From positions 62,001-126,000 of the forward strand of contig OZ219936.1 of NCBI GenBank assembly GCA_964291465.2: a DNA stretch of 64,000 nt, read 5' to 3'. The notes under the pieces are model-generated. The model was not told the DNA's origin and searched no databases. It saw only the letters and a program-made list of their open reading frames with translations. Shown in pieces: positions 34,624-44,218 of the stretch (position 1 is the first letter of the stretch; the number at the start of each line of letters is the position of its first letter). The stretch is from JAGWBJ01 sp964291465 (GTDB lineage: Bacteria; Chloroflexota; Dehalococcoidia; Lucifugimonadales; JAGWBF01). Position numbers and translations under genes: made by a program.

Positions 34624-35956
34624 TTGAACCTGACGATATTGCAACGGATAGGAGGATTACTGCTCCCCGCCATTGCGCTGGCTCTGCTGACGACGCTGGC
34701 CGCCTGCGGCGGCTCCGACGCGCCGCAGGCGCCCGCCACATCTGCGACCAAAGCCGCACCGACAGACCAGACGCCCTTGGGGCCTCCGCCCGGCTCCGTC
34801 GCCACGGACAGGGAAGCCCTGATCGCCATCTACAACGCGCTGGACGGCCCAAACTGGGAGAACAGTGAGAACTGGCTGAGCGACGCGCCGTTGAGCGAAT
34901 GGTACGGCGTCACCACTGCCGAGAACGGCCGCGTGATATGGTTGCAGATAGGGTTGTCAGGCAGTGGACAAGCGTTGAGGAGGGAGATACCCCCGGAGGT
35001 GGGCGACTTGGGGGCCTTGACGGTATTGACACTTAGTGGCTTGGAAGCGAGCCTGCTTGATGGCTCCAGCAAGGGCGTCCAATTGGGCGGGGAGATACCC
35101 CCGGAGTTGGGGAACCTCGGCTACCTTACAGATCTGTCCCTCACTTGGAGTGAACTGAGCGGGCCGATACCGCCTGAGTTGGGCAACCTCTCAAACCTGT
35201 ATGACCTGACTCTTAGTTCCAACCAGTTGACCGGAGAGATTCCGCCGGAGTTGAGCAACAGCACCGGACTGACTCACTTTGACCTCAGCGGGAACCAGTT
35301 GAGCGGAGAGATACCGCTGGAACTGGCAGAACTGGCGAATAGGTCTACCCTTTACGAGTTAAACCTTTCTGGGAACCGGTTGACCGGAGAGATACCGTCA
35401 GGCTTGGCGAATGTCACAGGTGTGGCGAATTTCACTGTGACCATGACCATTCTAAACCTTCGCTGGGAACCAGTTGACCGGGGAGATACCGTCAGGGTTG
35501 GCGAATTCCAACATGCTCACGCTAGACCTCAGCGGGAACCAGTTGGGCGGGACAATACCGCCAGATCTCGCCATTAACTGGGGCGACTACCACAGAGTGG
35601 AACACATCGACCTCAGCGGGAACCAGCTGACCGGAAAGATACCCCCGGAGTTGGGTGACTATAAGACTCTGTTAAGCCTGAACCTCAGTGGGAACCAGCT
35701 GACCGGAGAGATACCCCAGGAGCTGGGCGACCTGGAGAGCCTGGGGCACCTCTCCCTTTGGGACAACCAGCTGAGCGGAGAGATACCTTCGGAGTTGGGC
35801 AACCTCGAAACCCTGCAAATCATCGAACTGGGCAATAACCAGTTGACTGGAAAGATACCCTCGGAGTTGTGCGACACTCTCAGTATCAGCTCGACTGAAT
35901 ACACGCGCAATCAGATAGATGGCCGGAGCATACTCCCGGACTGTTCAGGCTCCTGA
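34624..35956 (+). pseudogene. Leucine-rich-repeat lipoprotein, one frameshift
   Basis: TTG 34624 follows GGAGG by 7 nt. Signal peptide LLLPAIALALLTTLAAC with lipobox, a proline/threonine linker, a cap DREALIAIYNALDGPNWENS with NWLSDAPLSEWYGVT as in plant-type LRR ectodomains, then about ten repeats of GNLxxLxxLxLSxNQLTGEI. Near 35460 the frame breaks: removing one base joins NLTVTMTILNL-type sequence to GNQLTGEIPSGLANSNMLTL and gives a 443-residue protein ending SILPDCSGS. Likely a cell-surface binding protein. The shift may be a consensus error or the first step of decay, as in the relic next door. Confidence 0.75.
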
Positions 35957-36148
35957 GCGCCACGCCCTCGACTCAGTCCATACGACTTCACGGCGCCTTC
36001 CGATAGCGGTCTCTAGCCCACGGCCACGGATTCGCCCATAGCAACCGCTTATGGTTGCCGCGGATGTCCAGATGGCACGGGCAACGACTGTTCCATCATG
36101 GTCTGGCCCGTCTTGGAACGGAAGATTGGTCAAGGAAGGTAGGCCATT

Positions 36149-37879
36149 GTGAGTCTGGTGACAGCAATGGCGGTCCTTGCAGCCATCGGCTTGCTGTTCG
36201 CTCTGGACCCCGGCGGGGCAATCGCCGAAAGCGGCCTGCCCGAATTCCAGGAGATGGGCTGGAAGCAGCTCGTGGTCTGGGGCGTCCGCACGATAGGCGT
36301 GGTCCTGGCGCAGCTGATCATCATCGTGCTGTGGCTGTGGCCCAAGTACCGTCCCCCGCAGACGAGCACGTGGTACTCGGACACCCCGAAGCTTGAGTCG
36401 ATGCCCGCGGCGGCGGTATCGGCCCTGCAGGGCCACGCGGTATGGACCAAAACGATGCTGGCATCCATCATCGAGATGTGCCAGAGCGGCACGCTGCGAA
36501 TCGAGGCCGTCGGAACAAGGGTCGGCTTCTTATACCGGCTGTCTCGACTGGGGCCGGCGCAGTATGACTGGGAGCGAACGATATGCAACAGCCTGCCGTC
36601 GCGTGCCACAACGGTTGACGCGCTCTACGAAGCGATGAAGAAGCGCGAGGACGCCGTCGGCGACCAGATAGGCGACTATCTGCAACAACGCGGCTTCTTC
36701 CATGACAACCCGGTGCGAGTCAGGAGGGAGAACTCCGGCGACGGAAGTGATTGGTGGATGGTCGCCAGCATCCTGACGGGTGTTGGCGGCGGGTTCTGGG
36801 CGGCTCTATGGCTGGACCAATGGTGGGCGAACACCCTGATAGGCGTGTTCGCGGGCCTCGTGTACTCGTACATTACAGTGCAGATGACGATGCCAAGGAC
36901 GGGCATGCTGAAGCCAACGCCGGCGGGGGCACTCGAGATAAGCCAGTGGCTTGGCTGGAGAGGGTCCATGGCCGGCTCTGCCCCTCACGGTGCTTGGAGC
37001 CAATCAGATCCCATGCTGGCCTACGCCGTCGCGTTCGATGTGGCCCAGCCGTGGCTCGACGTTGCGGCGTCGGCACCGCCGTGGTTCGGATCACGTGGGG
37101 AATCCACCTTGCGGGCCGACGACCTGGACGCGGCCTACCGCGCCTTCATGCACGCGCCGGAGTGGTGGCTGACCGGACGGTCGGATGACGCTGCAAAGGC
37201 GGCTGCGCAGTGGGGCCATGAAGAGGAGCTCAAGCTGCTCAAGGAGCTGGAGCAGCTCGATCGGAAGCCGTCGGACAGCGGACAGGCTGCGCACCACGAG
37301 ACAGCCGGAGAGATTGAAGCGACTGCGCTAGAGCTGGAGTCGCAGCGCGACCCTCCCGCAGCCTCTGCATCGTCGCCGTCGGCCTGGTACCAGACGTACG
37401 ACTCGGAGTGGATGGTCGATGAGAAGAAGGGTGGCGGGTGCCTTCGAGGGTGCCTCTTGTGGGTGGTGAGCCTGATGGCCATCGCGGCGCTGGTCCTGAT
37501 CGTCCTGTTCAGCCTCGACGTGGTGTCGCCGCGCGACAAACCGTGCCCCTTGGACTCTCCGCCGATCCCGACCCCCGCGCAGATCGTGGTGGCCGGAGAC
37601 CTGTTCCGCGATGAGTGCGTGCGGGTCCGCGGCACGCTGGTGTCCAAGGAGGTCAATATGCTGGTGCTGGAGATTGACCGGGGGGAATACGTGCAGCAGG
37701 TGACCGTCCGCGTACCGATAGGGCCCTTCGAAGAAGTCACCCTGGGCAAGCGGCTGACACTGGGTGGATGGCTCAGGGTGGGAGACGATGGGACATACAC
37801 AGTCCACTTCGTACCGGACCGCGGGTCGGACCGGGGGTGGTGGCGGAACCTCCGGGAGAACTTCCAAGCACTGTTCTAG
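36149..37879 (+). CDS. Membrane protein resembling the C-terminal part of DUF2207 proteins
   Basis: 576 residues, GTG start. N-terminal hydrophobic segment AMAVLAAIGLLFALDPG, a second at LVVWGVRTIGVVLAQLIIIV, then a cytoplasmic block (LESMPAAAVSALQGHAVWTK, IEMCQSGTLRIEAVG) that resembles DUF2207 proteins. A membrane pair follows near 200-240 (MVASILTGVGGGFWAALWLD, TLIGVFAGLVYSYI), and another segment LWVVSLMAIAALVLIVLF near 440. The last 100 residues (GDLFRDECVRVRGTLVSKEV) look like a small beta-barrel of OB type. The large N-terminal beta domain usual in DUF2207 is absent. Function unknown. Confidence 0.6.
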   Translation: MSLVTAMAVLAAIGLLFALDPGGAIAESGLPEFQEMGWKQLVVWGVRTIGVVLAQLIIIVLWLWPKYRPPQTSTWYSDTPKLESMPAAAVSALQGHAVWTKTMLASIIEMCQSGTLRIEAVGTRVGFLYRLSRLGPAQYDWERTICNSLPSRATTVDALYEAMKKREDAVGDQIGDYLQQRGFFHDNPVRVRRENSGDGSDWWMVASILTGVGGGFWAALWLDQWWANTLIGVFAGLVYSYITVQMTMPRTGMLKPTPAGALEISQWLGWRGSMAGSAPHGAWSQSDPMLAYAVAFDVAQPWLDVAASAPPWFGSRGESTLRADDLDAAYRAFMHAPEWWLTGRSDDAAKAAAQWGHEEELKLLKELEQLDRKPSDSGQAAHHETAGEIEATALELESQRDPPAASASSPSAWYQTYDSEWMVDEKKGGGCLRGCLLWVVSLMAIAALVLIVLFSLDVVSPRDKPCPLDSPPIPTPAQIVVAGDLFRDECVRVRGTLVSKEVNMLVLEIDRGEYVQQVTVRVPIGPFEEVTLGKRLTLGGWLRVGDDGTYTVHFVPDRGSDRGWWRNLRENFQALF

Positions 37880-38030
37880 GTGGTGGATGAGGTGGACCCG
37901 GAAGTAACCGGGGCCACCCCGTGTTGCTTGCGTGGTGCCCGGAGCGGGGTAGTGCAACAGATGTGAGTGGCGACGCACACCGATTCCCATCCTTCATCGC
38001 CCCGGACTCAACCGGCATGGGGATTGCTCA

Positions 38031-38084
38031 AAAGGGAAGCGCCCGGGGCTTGGTCTCGGCTAACAGCCGTTGGGCCCCGGGCGC
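38031..38084 (-). terminator. Terminator after proX
   Basis: An 11-bp perfect GC-rich stem (38039-38049 with 38074-38084) closed by a 24-nt loop; on the minus strand it is followed by TTCCCTTTT. It lies 46 bp downstream of the proX stop. Confidence 0.6.
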
Positions 38085-38129
38085 TCCAGTGCGGGTCGCC
38101 GTCGTTATGTCAACGGTACGTACTTGAGG

Positions 38130-39665
38130 CTACTCGGTGGGCCAGCCTTCGGGGACCTGACCGCCGTCCAGGGCCGCTTGGACCGCAGCGGCGGCATCGG
38201 CCGTGACCCAGCCTGTCCAGACCTCGGTGTTGCCGTTGAGCCACCACAGGGCCGCGTCGTTGACCTTGGCATCCGGATTGGCGTCCGCCCACGCGGCTAC
38301 GGTCTTGTACCGGTCGATGTTGAAGCTCCAGTTGCGGAGCATGGACACTACGTCCGGCGCGCGGGACAGTACGTCCGGCACCACGGCTATGAGGATGGTC
38401 GCGTCCTCGTAGGCGCATGCCTTGGTGGTAAACCAGCACTCGTCACTGTAGGCCGGCTCTTCCAAGCGCACCAGGTCCAGGAGCAGGGGCGGGTCGTTGG
38501 TGCCCCACTGGTATCCCAGCCAGGGCTCCTGCTGCCCGTAGGCGCCGTACAGGTCGGCGTTGGCCGCGGCCCCGTCTCCGGGGTTGACGACGTGTACGTG
38601 GTCGTCCAGGCCGTACCCGGTTATCTGGGCGGCGTTGACCGCCTCACAGGCCCAGCCGATGACACAGGATACCAGCCGCGCCTTGCCGCCCGTCTCCGCG
38701 GTGGCGAAGAGCATCTTGTACTGGTCTTCCTTCAGGTCTTCGACGCTGTCAAGGTCAGGGTACTGCTCCTGGAGGTAGGCCGGGATGACGAAGGCGGATT
38801 GCCAGTCCTTGCCGAGGCTCTCACCTATGGCAACCACCTGTCCCATGCCCTGGGCCTCCATCCAAGCCTCGTCCTGGTTGGGCAGCCATATCTCCATGGT
38901 CACGTGGGTATCCCCGGCGCGAAGACCGTTGAACAGCGGCAGGGTGGCGCCGAAGACGGTGCTGGTGGGATACCCGTACCCGAACTCCACGATGTACTGG
39001 GCGATCCGGTTCTGCACCTGGGCGCTGGTCCAGTTCAGGTCGCTGAAGATGATGGTCTCCTTGGGCGCGGCCATGGCCATAGACACCGCGCTCGATACCG
39101 CCTTGTCTATGGTCATTGCGAGCTCTTCGTCGGACATGCCCGAGTCTTCGGCCGCCGCTCTCACCATGGCCTCGATCTCCTCGGCGGAGACGCCCTGGGC
39201 CACCGCGTCGGCGACCGCCTTGTCTATGGCCATGGAAAGGTCCTCGGAGGTCACGCCCTGCGCCGCCACGTCGGCCACCGCCTTGTCTATGGCCATGGCG
39301 AGCTCCTCGCCGGTGACGGCCGACGACATGGCGGCCTCGGTGGCGGCCATCACCATGGCCTCGATCTCCTCGGCGGTGGCGCCGGGCTGGGCGGCCACTG
39401 CCGCCTCCACCAGGTCGCTAATCTCCTCGGCGGACACGCCCTCGGCCGGCTGCATGCCCGCCATGGCCGCCTGCACCAGCCCGCTGATCTCCTCGGCGGA
39501 CATGGCCGGCTCCATACCAGCCATCGCCGCCTCAACCGCGGCCTGCACCTCCGCGGCAGTAGCACCCGCGGGCGCCGGGGTGGGGTCGTCGCCTCCGCAC
39601 GCCACTCCCAACACGAACAAGAGCACCATTGGGACCAGTAGCAATAATGTACGCTGTAGCTTCAT
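38130..39665 (-). CDS. proX: Glycine-betaine-type ABC transporter substrate-binding lipoprotein with long repeat spacer
   Basis: 511 residues. Signal peptide with lipobox VLGVAC near residue 23, then about 165 residues of helical repeats. Some are close copies, e.g. LAMAIDKAVADVAAQGVTSE and LSMAIDKAVADAVAQGVSAE; others follow the pattern SAEEISGLVQAAMAGM. From about residue 200 the OpuAC/ProX binding domain follows: IIFSDLNWTSAQVQNRIAQY, THVTMEIWLPNQDEAWMEA, WQSAFVIPAYLQEQYP, and PPLLLDLVRLEEPAYS. The binding domain alone would be about 300 residues; the repeat spacer is unusual. It follows proW on the same strand (122 bp), and AAGGAG precedes the ATG. Confidence 0.88.
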   Translation of the reverse strand: MKLQRTLLLLVPMVLLFVLGVACGGDDPTPAPAGATAAEVQAAVEAAMAGMEPAMSAEEISGLVQAAMAGMQPAEGVSAEEISDLVEAAVAAQPGATAEEIEAMVMAATEAAMSSAVTGEELAMAIDKAVADVAAQGVTSEDLSMAIDKAVADAVAQGVSAEEIEAMVRAAAEDSGMSDEELAMTIDKAVSSAVSMAMAAPKETIIFSDLNWTSAQVQNRIAQYIVEFGYGYPTSTVFGATLPLFNGLRAGDTHVTMEIWLPNQDEAWMEAQGMGQVVAIGESLGKDWQSAFVIPAYLQEQYPDLDSVEDLKEDQYKMLFATAETGGKARLVSCVIGWACEAVNAAQITGYGLDDHVHVVNPGDGAAANADLYGAYGQQEPWLGYQWGTNDPPLLLDLVRLEEPAYSDECWFTTKACAYEDATILIAVVPDVLSRAPDVVSMLRNWSFNIDRYKTVAAWADANPDAKVNDAALWWLNGNTEVWTGWVTADAAAAVQAALDGGQVPEGWPTE

Positions 39666-39787
39666 GCCAGACTCCTTTTCCTGACGGATGGTCTCCAGAT
39701 TAGGCCCCCTAACGGGGGCCGGGTGTCACTCTCTCATAGGGTGCATTGGCTTGTCAAGAGATAACCGCTCAGGGGCTTGTCAAGGGC

Positions 39788-40840
39788 TCATACCCATGGC
39801 CTTTTCTGCTGGCCGCGCGCTACCGCCTGGGTCAGGCGGTCGATTATGATGGCAAGGCATACGATGGCCAGCCCGGCTATGAGGCCGTTGCCCGGCTCGT
39901 TCTTCTGGAGCGCCCTCAGCACGTTGTCGCCCAGGCCGCCGGCGGCCACCATGCTGGCGATGGTGACCATAGCCAGCGCCATCATGGTGGTCTGGTTGAC
40001 CCCGGCCATTATCGTGGGCATCGCCATGGGAATCTGGACCTTGGTCAGGATCTGCCAGGGTGACGACCCGTAGGCCCGGGCGACCTCGACGGTTTCGGCC
40101 GACACCTGGCGGATCCCCAGGTTGGTCAGCCGGATTACCGGGGGGACGGCATAGATGATGGTGGCGAAGATGCCGGCCGGCTTCCCCAGGCCGAAGAAGA
40201 GGATGCCCGGTAGCAGATAGACGAAGCTGGGCATGGTCTGCATGGCGTCCAGAATGGGACGCATCAGGTTGTCGGCCATACGGCTCCGGGCCCCCACCAC
40301 ACCCAGGGGAAAGCCGACGGCAACGGCGACGGCGACGGCCACCACCATCAGCGCGATGGTGTCTATGGTGTTTGGCCACAGGTCCATGAACCCGACGAAG
40401 AGCAGGGCGACGAAGGTGAAGACCATGAGGGCCCAACGCCCCACCGCGAAGGAGAGCAGCGCAAGGCCTACTACGACCGTCGGCCAGGGCAGCCACTTCA
40501 GCCCCTTCTCGATGTTGACGATGGCATGGGTAACGCCAGTGCTCAGCCCGTCGAACAGCCAGGCGCCCTCCACGGTCATCCAATCGACGGTGTCGTCGAT
40601 GGCGTCGGAGGTGACTCCCCGCACCGTCCTTTCCAGGGATATGGAGCCGTCCGTGGAAGTCTTGTGGTACAACGTCGTGGGGAAGTCCATCCCGGGTTCC
40701 CAGACCAGGATGCTTGCCAGCAGCACCACCAGGACGGCCACTGCCCCGATGGCCCAGCGATAGAGGGGCGGGAGAGAGCCCAGAGGTATGCGCGGCAATG
40801 GGACCCTAGCCCCTGACTGAACACGCTCAGTTTGAGCCAT
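39788..40840 (-). CDS. proW: Glycine-betaine-type ABC transporter permease
   Basis: 350 residues with a hydrophobic N-terminal segment (RWAIGAVAVLVVLLASILVW), an extracytoplasmic stretch, and the ProW/OpuAB core: VGFPLGVVGARSRMADNLMR, PILDAMQTMPSFVYLLPGIL, the permease loop VSAETVEVARAYGSSPWQIL, and TTMMALAMVTIASMVAAGGL with LGDNVLRAL. ATG 40840 has AGGAGG. Together with proX it forms an operon; the ATPase is not here, and the proV at 28-29 kb is the probable partner. Substrate (glycine betaine or related compound) inferred from family. Confidence 0.92.
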   Translation of the reverse strand: MAQTERVQSGARVPLPRIPLGSLPPLYRWAIGAVAVLVVLLASILVWEPGMDFPTTLYHKTSTDGSISLERTVRGVTSDAIDDTVDWMTVEGAWLFDGLSTGVTHAIVNIEKGLKWLPWPTVVVGLALLSFAVGRWALMVFTFVALLFVGFMDLWPNTIDTIALMVVAVAVAVAVGFPLGVVGARSRMADNLMRPILDAMQTMPSFVYLLPGILFFGLGKPAGIFATIIYAVPPVIRLTNLGIRQVSAETVEVARAYGSSPWQILTKVQIPMAMPTIMAGVNQTTMMALAMVTIASMVAAGGLGDNVLRALQKNEPGNGLIAGLAIVCLAIIIDRLTQAVARGQQKRPWV

Positions 40841-41041
40841 GACAAGCCTCCTAGATGCTGTTCTTCACATCGATAGTTGGAACATCGAGAATGCGCCAGG
40901 AGCCGTGAGTGGTACCAGAGACAAGGGCTCGAGAAACACTCTTCCTGGTGCGGACAGGCTTCGTTGCTGCTTCGATAGGAAATCCCGCGTAGGGGGCAAG
41001 CGGATGGGCCGGTATTCGAGCTGGGGCCTACCTCGTTGTGC

Positions 41042-41078
41042 GGACTATATGATAGTCCAGCCCATAGGCTCGATGCAA
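41042..41078 (-). promoter_or_regulatory. proW-proX promoter with palindromic operator
   Basis: Minus strand: TTGCAT (41073-41078), 18-bp spacer, TATCAT (41049-41054). A perfect 7-bp palindrome, GGACTAT and ATAGTCC separated by three bases (41042-41058), covers the -10 box, as a repressor site would. The roughly 200-nt leader to the proW start has pairing arms CCAGGA/TCCTGG and GAGTG/CACTC that could form further structure; the remainder of the 296-bp gap shows no gene. Confidence 0.5.
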
Positions 41079-41136
41079 GGCAGGACAGCGGCAAGCCCCG
41101 GTGGTGGGCCGGAGAATTGGTCCGTCTGGACGGGAC

Positions 41137-42258
41137 CTAGGGCGCCGTCCTGGGGCCGCCGAAGGGCAACGCCAGGGACTCGGGCAGCACGGTGACCTCG
41201 GAGGCCTGCAGGGCGCCTGCCTCGCCGGGCTGACCCGCTATCATAACCAACGCGCCCTGGGTCAGGTCCTCGGGACCGCCTTCCCGACGGCTGAAGACGG
41301 TGACCGTGGTGTCCTGGCCCACCCGGGCCCGGATCGAGCCGCGTGAAGTGGTCAGCTCCAGGACTCCGCCGTCCACGGACTCGAGCACTCCGGTGAGTCC
41401 GCGGCCTGCGGCCCCGGCTGCTTGCCCCGGAGCCTGGCCCGGGACCTGGAACGAGAAGACCCGTCTCTCCCCCGGGATGGCAGCGATTCCCGCAGGCGGA
41501 CCGAGGGGAGCGTCTCCGGCGCTGCCGCCGACCAACGGCCTCGTCTGCGTAATGACCGTCACGCCTTCTTCAGGGGTCTCCACGGTCACGCCGCTCCCGC
41601 CGGCGCGCGCCTGGGCAGCCATGACGGCCGCCTGCATCGACAGTGCGGCCAGTTCCTCCTCCGACAGGCCGCTCGCGGCCCCGATCATTCCTCCCAATGC
41701 CTGCCGGATGGACGGCTGAGCATCCAGGGCGAAATCCAGACCCTCGGGTACGACCCTGACGCTGGCGGTCTCCAGCACCCCTTCCTCGTTGCGTTCCCCC
41801 TCGAGGGTGACCCTAAGACCGGGGGTGAGGTCTTCCAGATCCCCCTCCGACTCGCCGATGACGGTAATGTTGGTCTCCGCCCCTATTCCAACCTGCAGCG
41901 GACCGATGGGAGTATCGACCGCCAGCACACCGCCCTCCAGGGAGGCCACGGAGCCCATCATTCGATCCCCTGGGGCATCCCCGTCCCCGGGGAGAACGCC
42001 CTCCGCACCCGCTGCGAACCCGGATACGACCTCCTCCAGCTCCTCCATGTCTTCGGCGTCCACGTCGCCCGCTTCCGTCCTGCCGGCAATCTCACCCAGG
42101 CGTTCCAAGCCCGTCACGTCGCCCGACGGGCCAGCCAGCGGCGACACGACGGGCGCTTCTTCCTCGCCGCCATCGAGGACGAGGATGAGGGCGCCACCCA
42201 ACGCCCCGCCCAGCACCAGGGCCAGGAGGGCCGCCCAGAAGAATGCTCTGTTGCTCAT
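41137..42258 (-). CDS. DUF5666-type membrane-anchored protein
   Basis: 373 residues. N-terminal membrane anchor FWAALLALVLGGALGGALIL, an acidic linker, then two small beta domains of the DUF5666 kind: SVASLEGGVLAVDTPIGPLQ to ETASVRVVPEG, and TGVLESVDGGVLELTTSRGS to ASEVTVLPE. They are separated by an alanine-rich segment. AGGAG precedes ATG 42258. It is the last gene, 26 bp after the permease, of the MacAB-like operon, so it may be an accessory extracytoplasmic part of that exporter. Confidence 0.65.
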   Translation of the reverse strand: MSNRAFFWAALLALVLGGALGGALILVLDGGEEEAPVVSPLAGPSGDVTGLERLGEIAGRTEAGDVDAEDMEELEEVVSGFAAGAEGVLPGDGDAPGDRMMGSVASLEGGVLAVDTPIGPLQVGIGAETNITVIGESEGDLEDLTPGLRVTLEGERNEEGVLETASVRVVPEGLDFALDAQPSIRQALGGMIGAASGLSEEELAALSMQAAVMAAQARAGGSGVTVETPEEGVTVITQTRPLVGGSAGDAPLGPPAGIAAIPGERRVFSFQVPGQAPGQAAGAAGRGLTGVLESVDGGVLELTTSRGSIRARVGQDTTVTVFSRREGGPEDLTQGALVMIAGQPGEAGALQASEVTVLPESLALPFGGPRTAP

Positions 42259-42284
42259 GGGTCACTCCTATGGCTCACCGGCGG

Positions 42285-43502
42285 TTATTCGTACCTCAGG
42301 GCTTCGATGGGGTGCAGGCGGGACGCCCGCACGGCGGGATATATTCCGAAGAACAGGCCGATGGCAGCCGACACTATCAGGGCAAGCACTGGGATATCCC
42401 CGGTGGTGACCGTCTCGAAGGCCTGGTTGCCCAGGGTGACGCCGTCCAGCACGCGGGACAGTGCCAGCCCCAAGAGGACGCCCACGCCGCCCCCTCCCAC
42501 GCTGAGTATGGTCGCCTCGGACATGAACTGGAGCAGTATGTCGCGGCGCTTGGCCCCCACCGCCTTGCGTATGCCTATCTCGCGGGTGCGCTCGGTGACC
42601 GACACCAGCATTATGTTCATGATGCCGATGCCGCCCACGAGGAGGGATATGCCCGCGATGGCCCCCAGGAATATGACGAAGGTCTCGGTGGTCTCCTCCA
42701 CGGTCTCGATGAGGTCCTGCTGGTTCACGATGGTGAAGTCGCTGTCCCCGGTGATGCGGTGGCGCAGGCGCAGTACCGTCTCGATCTGCCGCGTGGCCGC
42801 GTCCATGGACTCCTCGTCCTGCACCTGCACGGTTATGCTCTGGACCGTGACGCCCCCCTGGGTGGTGCGCTGGGCGCTGAGCCGGTAGTAAGCAGTGGTG
42901 ATCGGCACCAGGGCCTGGAAGTCCTGGCCGATGCCCGTGCCTCCCCTGCTCTCCAGGACGCCTATGACGGTGAACTGACGTCCGTTCATGCGTATCCTCT
43001 GCCCCACCGGGTCGCGGAGCCCGAAGAGCTCCCGGGCCACCTCCGACCCCAGCACGACCACGGTGGCCCGGTCCTCCAGATGGTGGGGGGCGATGAACTG
43101 GCCCGATTCCACGGGCGCCATGCGCACCGACTCGTAGCTCGGCGTCACGCCGACCACGGGCGCCGACGTGTTCGACCTACCGTAGACGATCTGGGCAAAG
43201 GTGTTGATCTCGGGCGAAACATCGACGACCGTCGGGGTGAAGACCGGGTCCAGGAGGGCGTCGGCGTCATCCAGGGTCAGGGCGGAGGAGCCGTCGATGC
43301 TGAATGGCGGCGTCACGAACAGGAGGTTGGAGCCAAGGGACTCGATTCCCGAGGTGATGCTCTCCTGGGAACCCCTGCCGATGGCCATGAGGGTGATGAA
43401 GGCGGCGACTCCAATCACTATGCCCAGGAGGGTCAGACCCGCTCTCAGCTTGTTGGCCCCCAGGGATACGAGAGCCGTAGCGATGATGGTGTAGGGGGTC
43501 AC
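42285..43502 (-). CDS. MacB-type ABC transporter permease (FtsX family)
   Basis: 405 residues: N-terminal membrane segment LRAGLTLLGIVIGVAAFITL, a large periplasmic domain (about 45-280), then three membrane segments containing FVIFLGAIAGISLLVGGIGI, NIMLVSVTERTREIGIRKAV and ILSVGGGGVGVLLGLALSRV, the standard MacB/FtsX pattern. GTG 43502 overlaps the ATPase stop by 4 bp. With the ATPase and adaptor it should form a tripartite-type exporter or a mechanotransmission complex; substrate unknown. Confidence 0.92.
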   Translation of the reverse strand: MTPYTIIATALVSLGANKLRAGLTLLGIVIGVAAFITLMAIGRGSQESITSGIESLGSNLLFVTPPFSIDGSSALTLDDADALLDPVFTPTVVDVSPEINTFAQIVYGRSNTSAPVVGVTPSYESVRMAPVESGQFIAPHHLEDRATVVVLGSEVARELFGLRDPVGQRIRMNGRQFTVIGVLESRGGTGIGQDFQALVPITTAYYRLSAQRTTQGGVTVQSITVQVQDEESMDAATRQIETVLRLRHRITGDSDFTIVNQQDLIETVEETTETFVIFLGAIAGISLLVGGIGIMNIMLVSVTERTREIGIRKAVGAKRRDILLQFMSEATILSVGGGGVGVLLGLALSRVLDGVTLGNQAFETVTTGDIPVLALIVSAAIGLFFGIYPAVRASRLHPIEALRYE

Positions 43503-44218
43503 GGGGCGGCCTCGCCCCGAATAGAGGGGTCGGGCCCATGAGAGGAGCCGGAGCGCCGGTCGCTCACCACCAGGCCGTCCAGCATGGAGATTACCCTGCC
43601 CGTGCGGGCGGCGATGTCGGCCTCGTGGGTGACTATGATGACCGTCTGCCCCTGGTCACGGTTGAGGGTCTGCAGAATGCCCATGATCTCCAGGCTGTGC
43701 TCGCTGTCCAGGTTGCCCGTGGGCTCGTCGGCCAGCAGAATGGCCGGGCGCTTGACGAGGGCGCGGGCGATGCCCACCCTCTGCTGCTGCCCTCCCGAGA
43801 GCTGGTTGGGCTTGTGGCTCGCCCTGTCCTTCAGGTCGACTCGCTCCAGCGCCTCCATGGCCCGACGCCGGCGGTGTCTGTCGTTGCCGTAGAGGAGGGG
43901 GAGCTCCACGTTGGCCAGGGCCGTGGCGCGGGGCAGCAGGTTGTTAGACTGGAACACGAAGCCGATTCTCCGGTTCCGTATATCCGCCAACCGGTCGTCG
44001 CTCAGCAGCCCAACCTCGGCGTCCTCCAGGAAGTAGCGCCCGGAGGTGGGCACGTCCAGGCACCCGAGCACGTTCATCAGCGTGGACTTGCCGGAGCCCG
44101 AGGGGCCCATCACCGCCACCATCTCCCCCTGCTCCACCTCCAGGGTCACCCCGCGCAGTGCGTGGACCTCCACGTCCCCGACGGAGTAAACCTTGGTCAC
44201 GCCCTCCAGCCGTATCAT
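43499..44218 (-). CDS. MacB-type ABC transporter ATP-binding protein
   Basis: 239 residues. Walker A MGPSGSGKSTLMNVLGCLD, Q-loop GFVFQSNNLLPRATALANVE, signature QLSGGQQQRVGIARALVKRP, Walker B AILLADEPTGNLDSEHSLEI, and switch TVIIVTHEADIAARTGRVI. GGAGG precedes ATG 44218. Its start overlaps the adaptor gene stop and its stop overlaps the permease start, so the three are translationally coupled. Confidence 0.95.
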   Translation of the reverse strand: MIRLEGVTKVYSVGDVEVHALRGVTLEVEQGEMVAVMGPSGSGKSTLMNVLGCLDVPTSGRYFLEDAEVGLLSDDRLADIRNRRIGFVFQSNNLLPRATALANVELPLLYGNDRHRRRRAMEALERVDLKDRASHKPNQLSGGQQQRVGIARALVKRPAILLADEPTGNLDSEHSLEIMGILQTLNRDQGQTVIIVTHEADIAARTGRVISMLDGLVVSDRRSGSSHGPDPSIRGEAAP

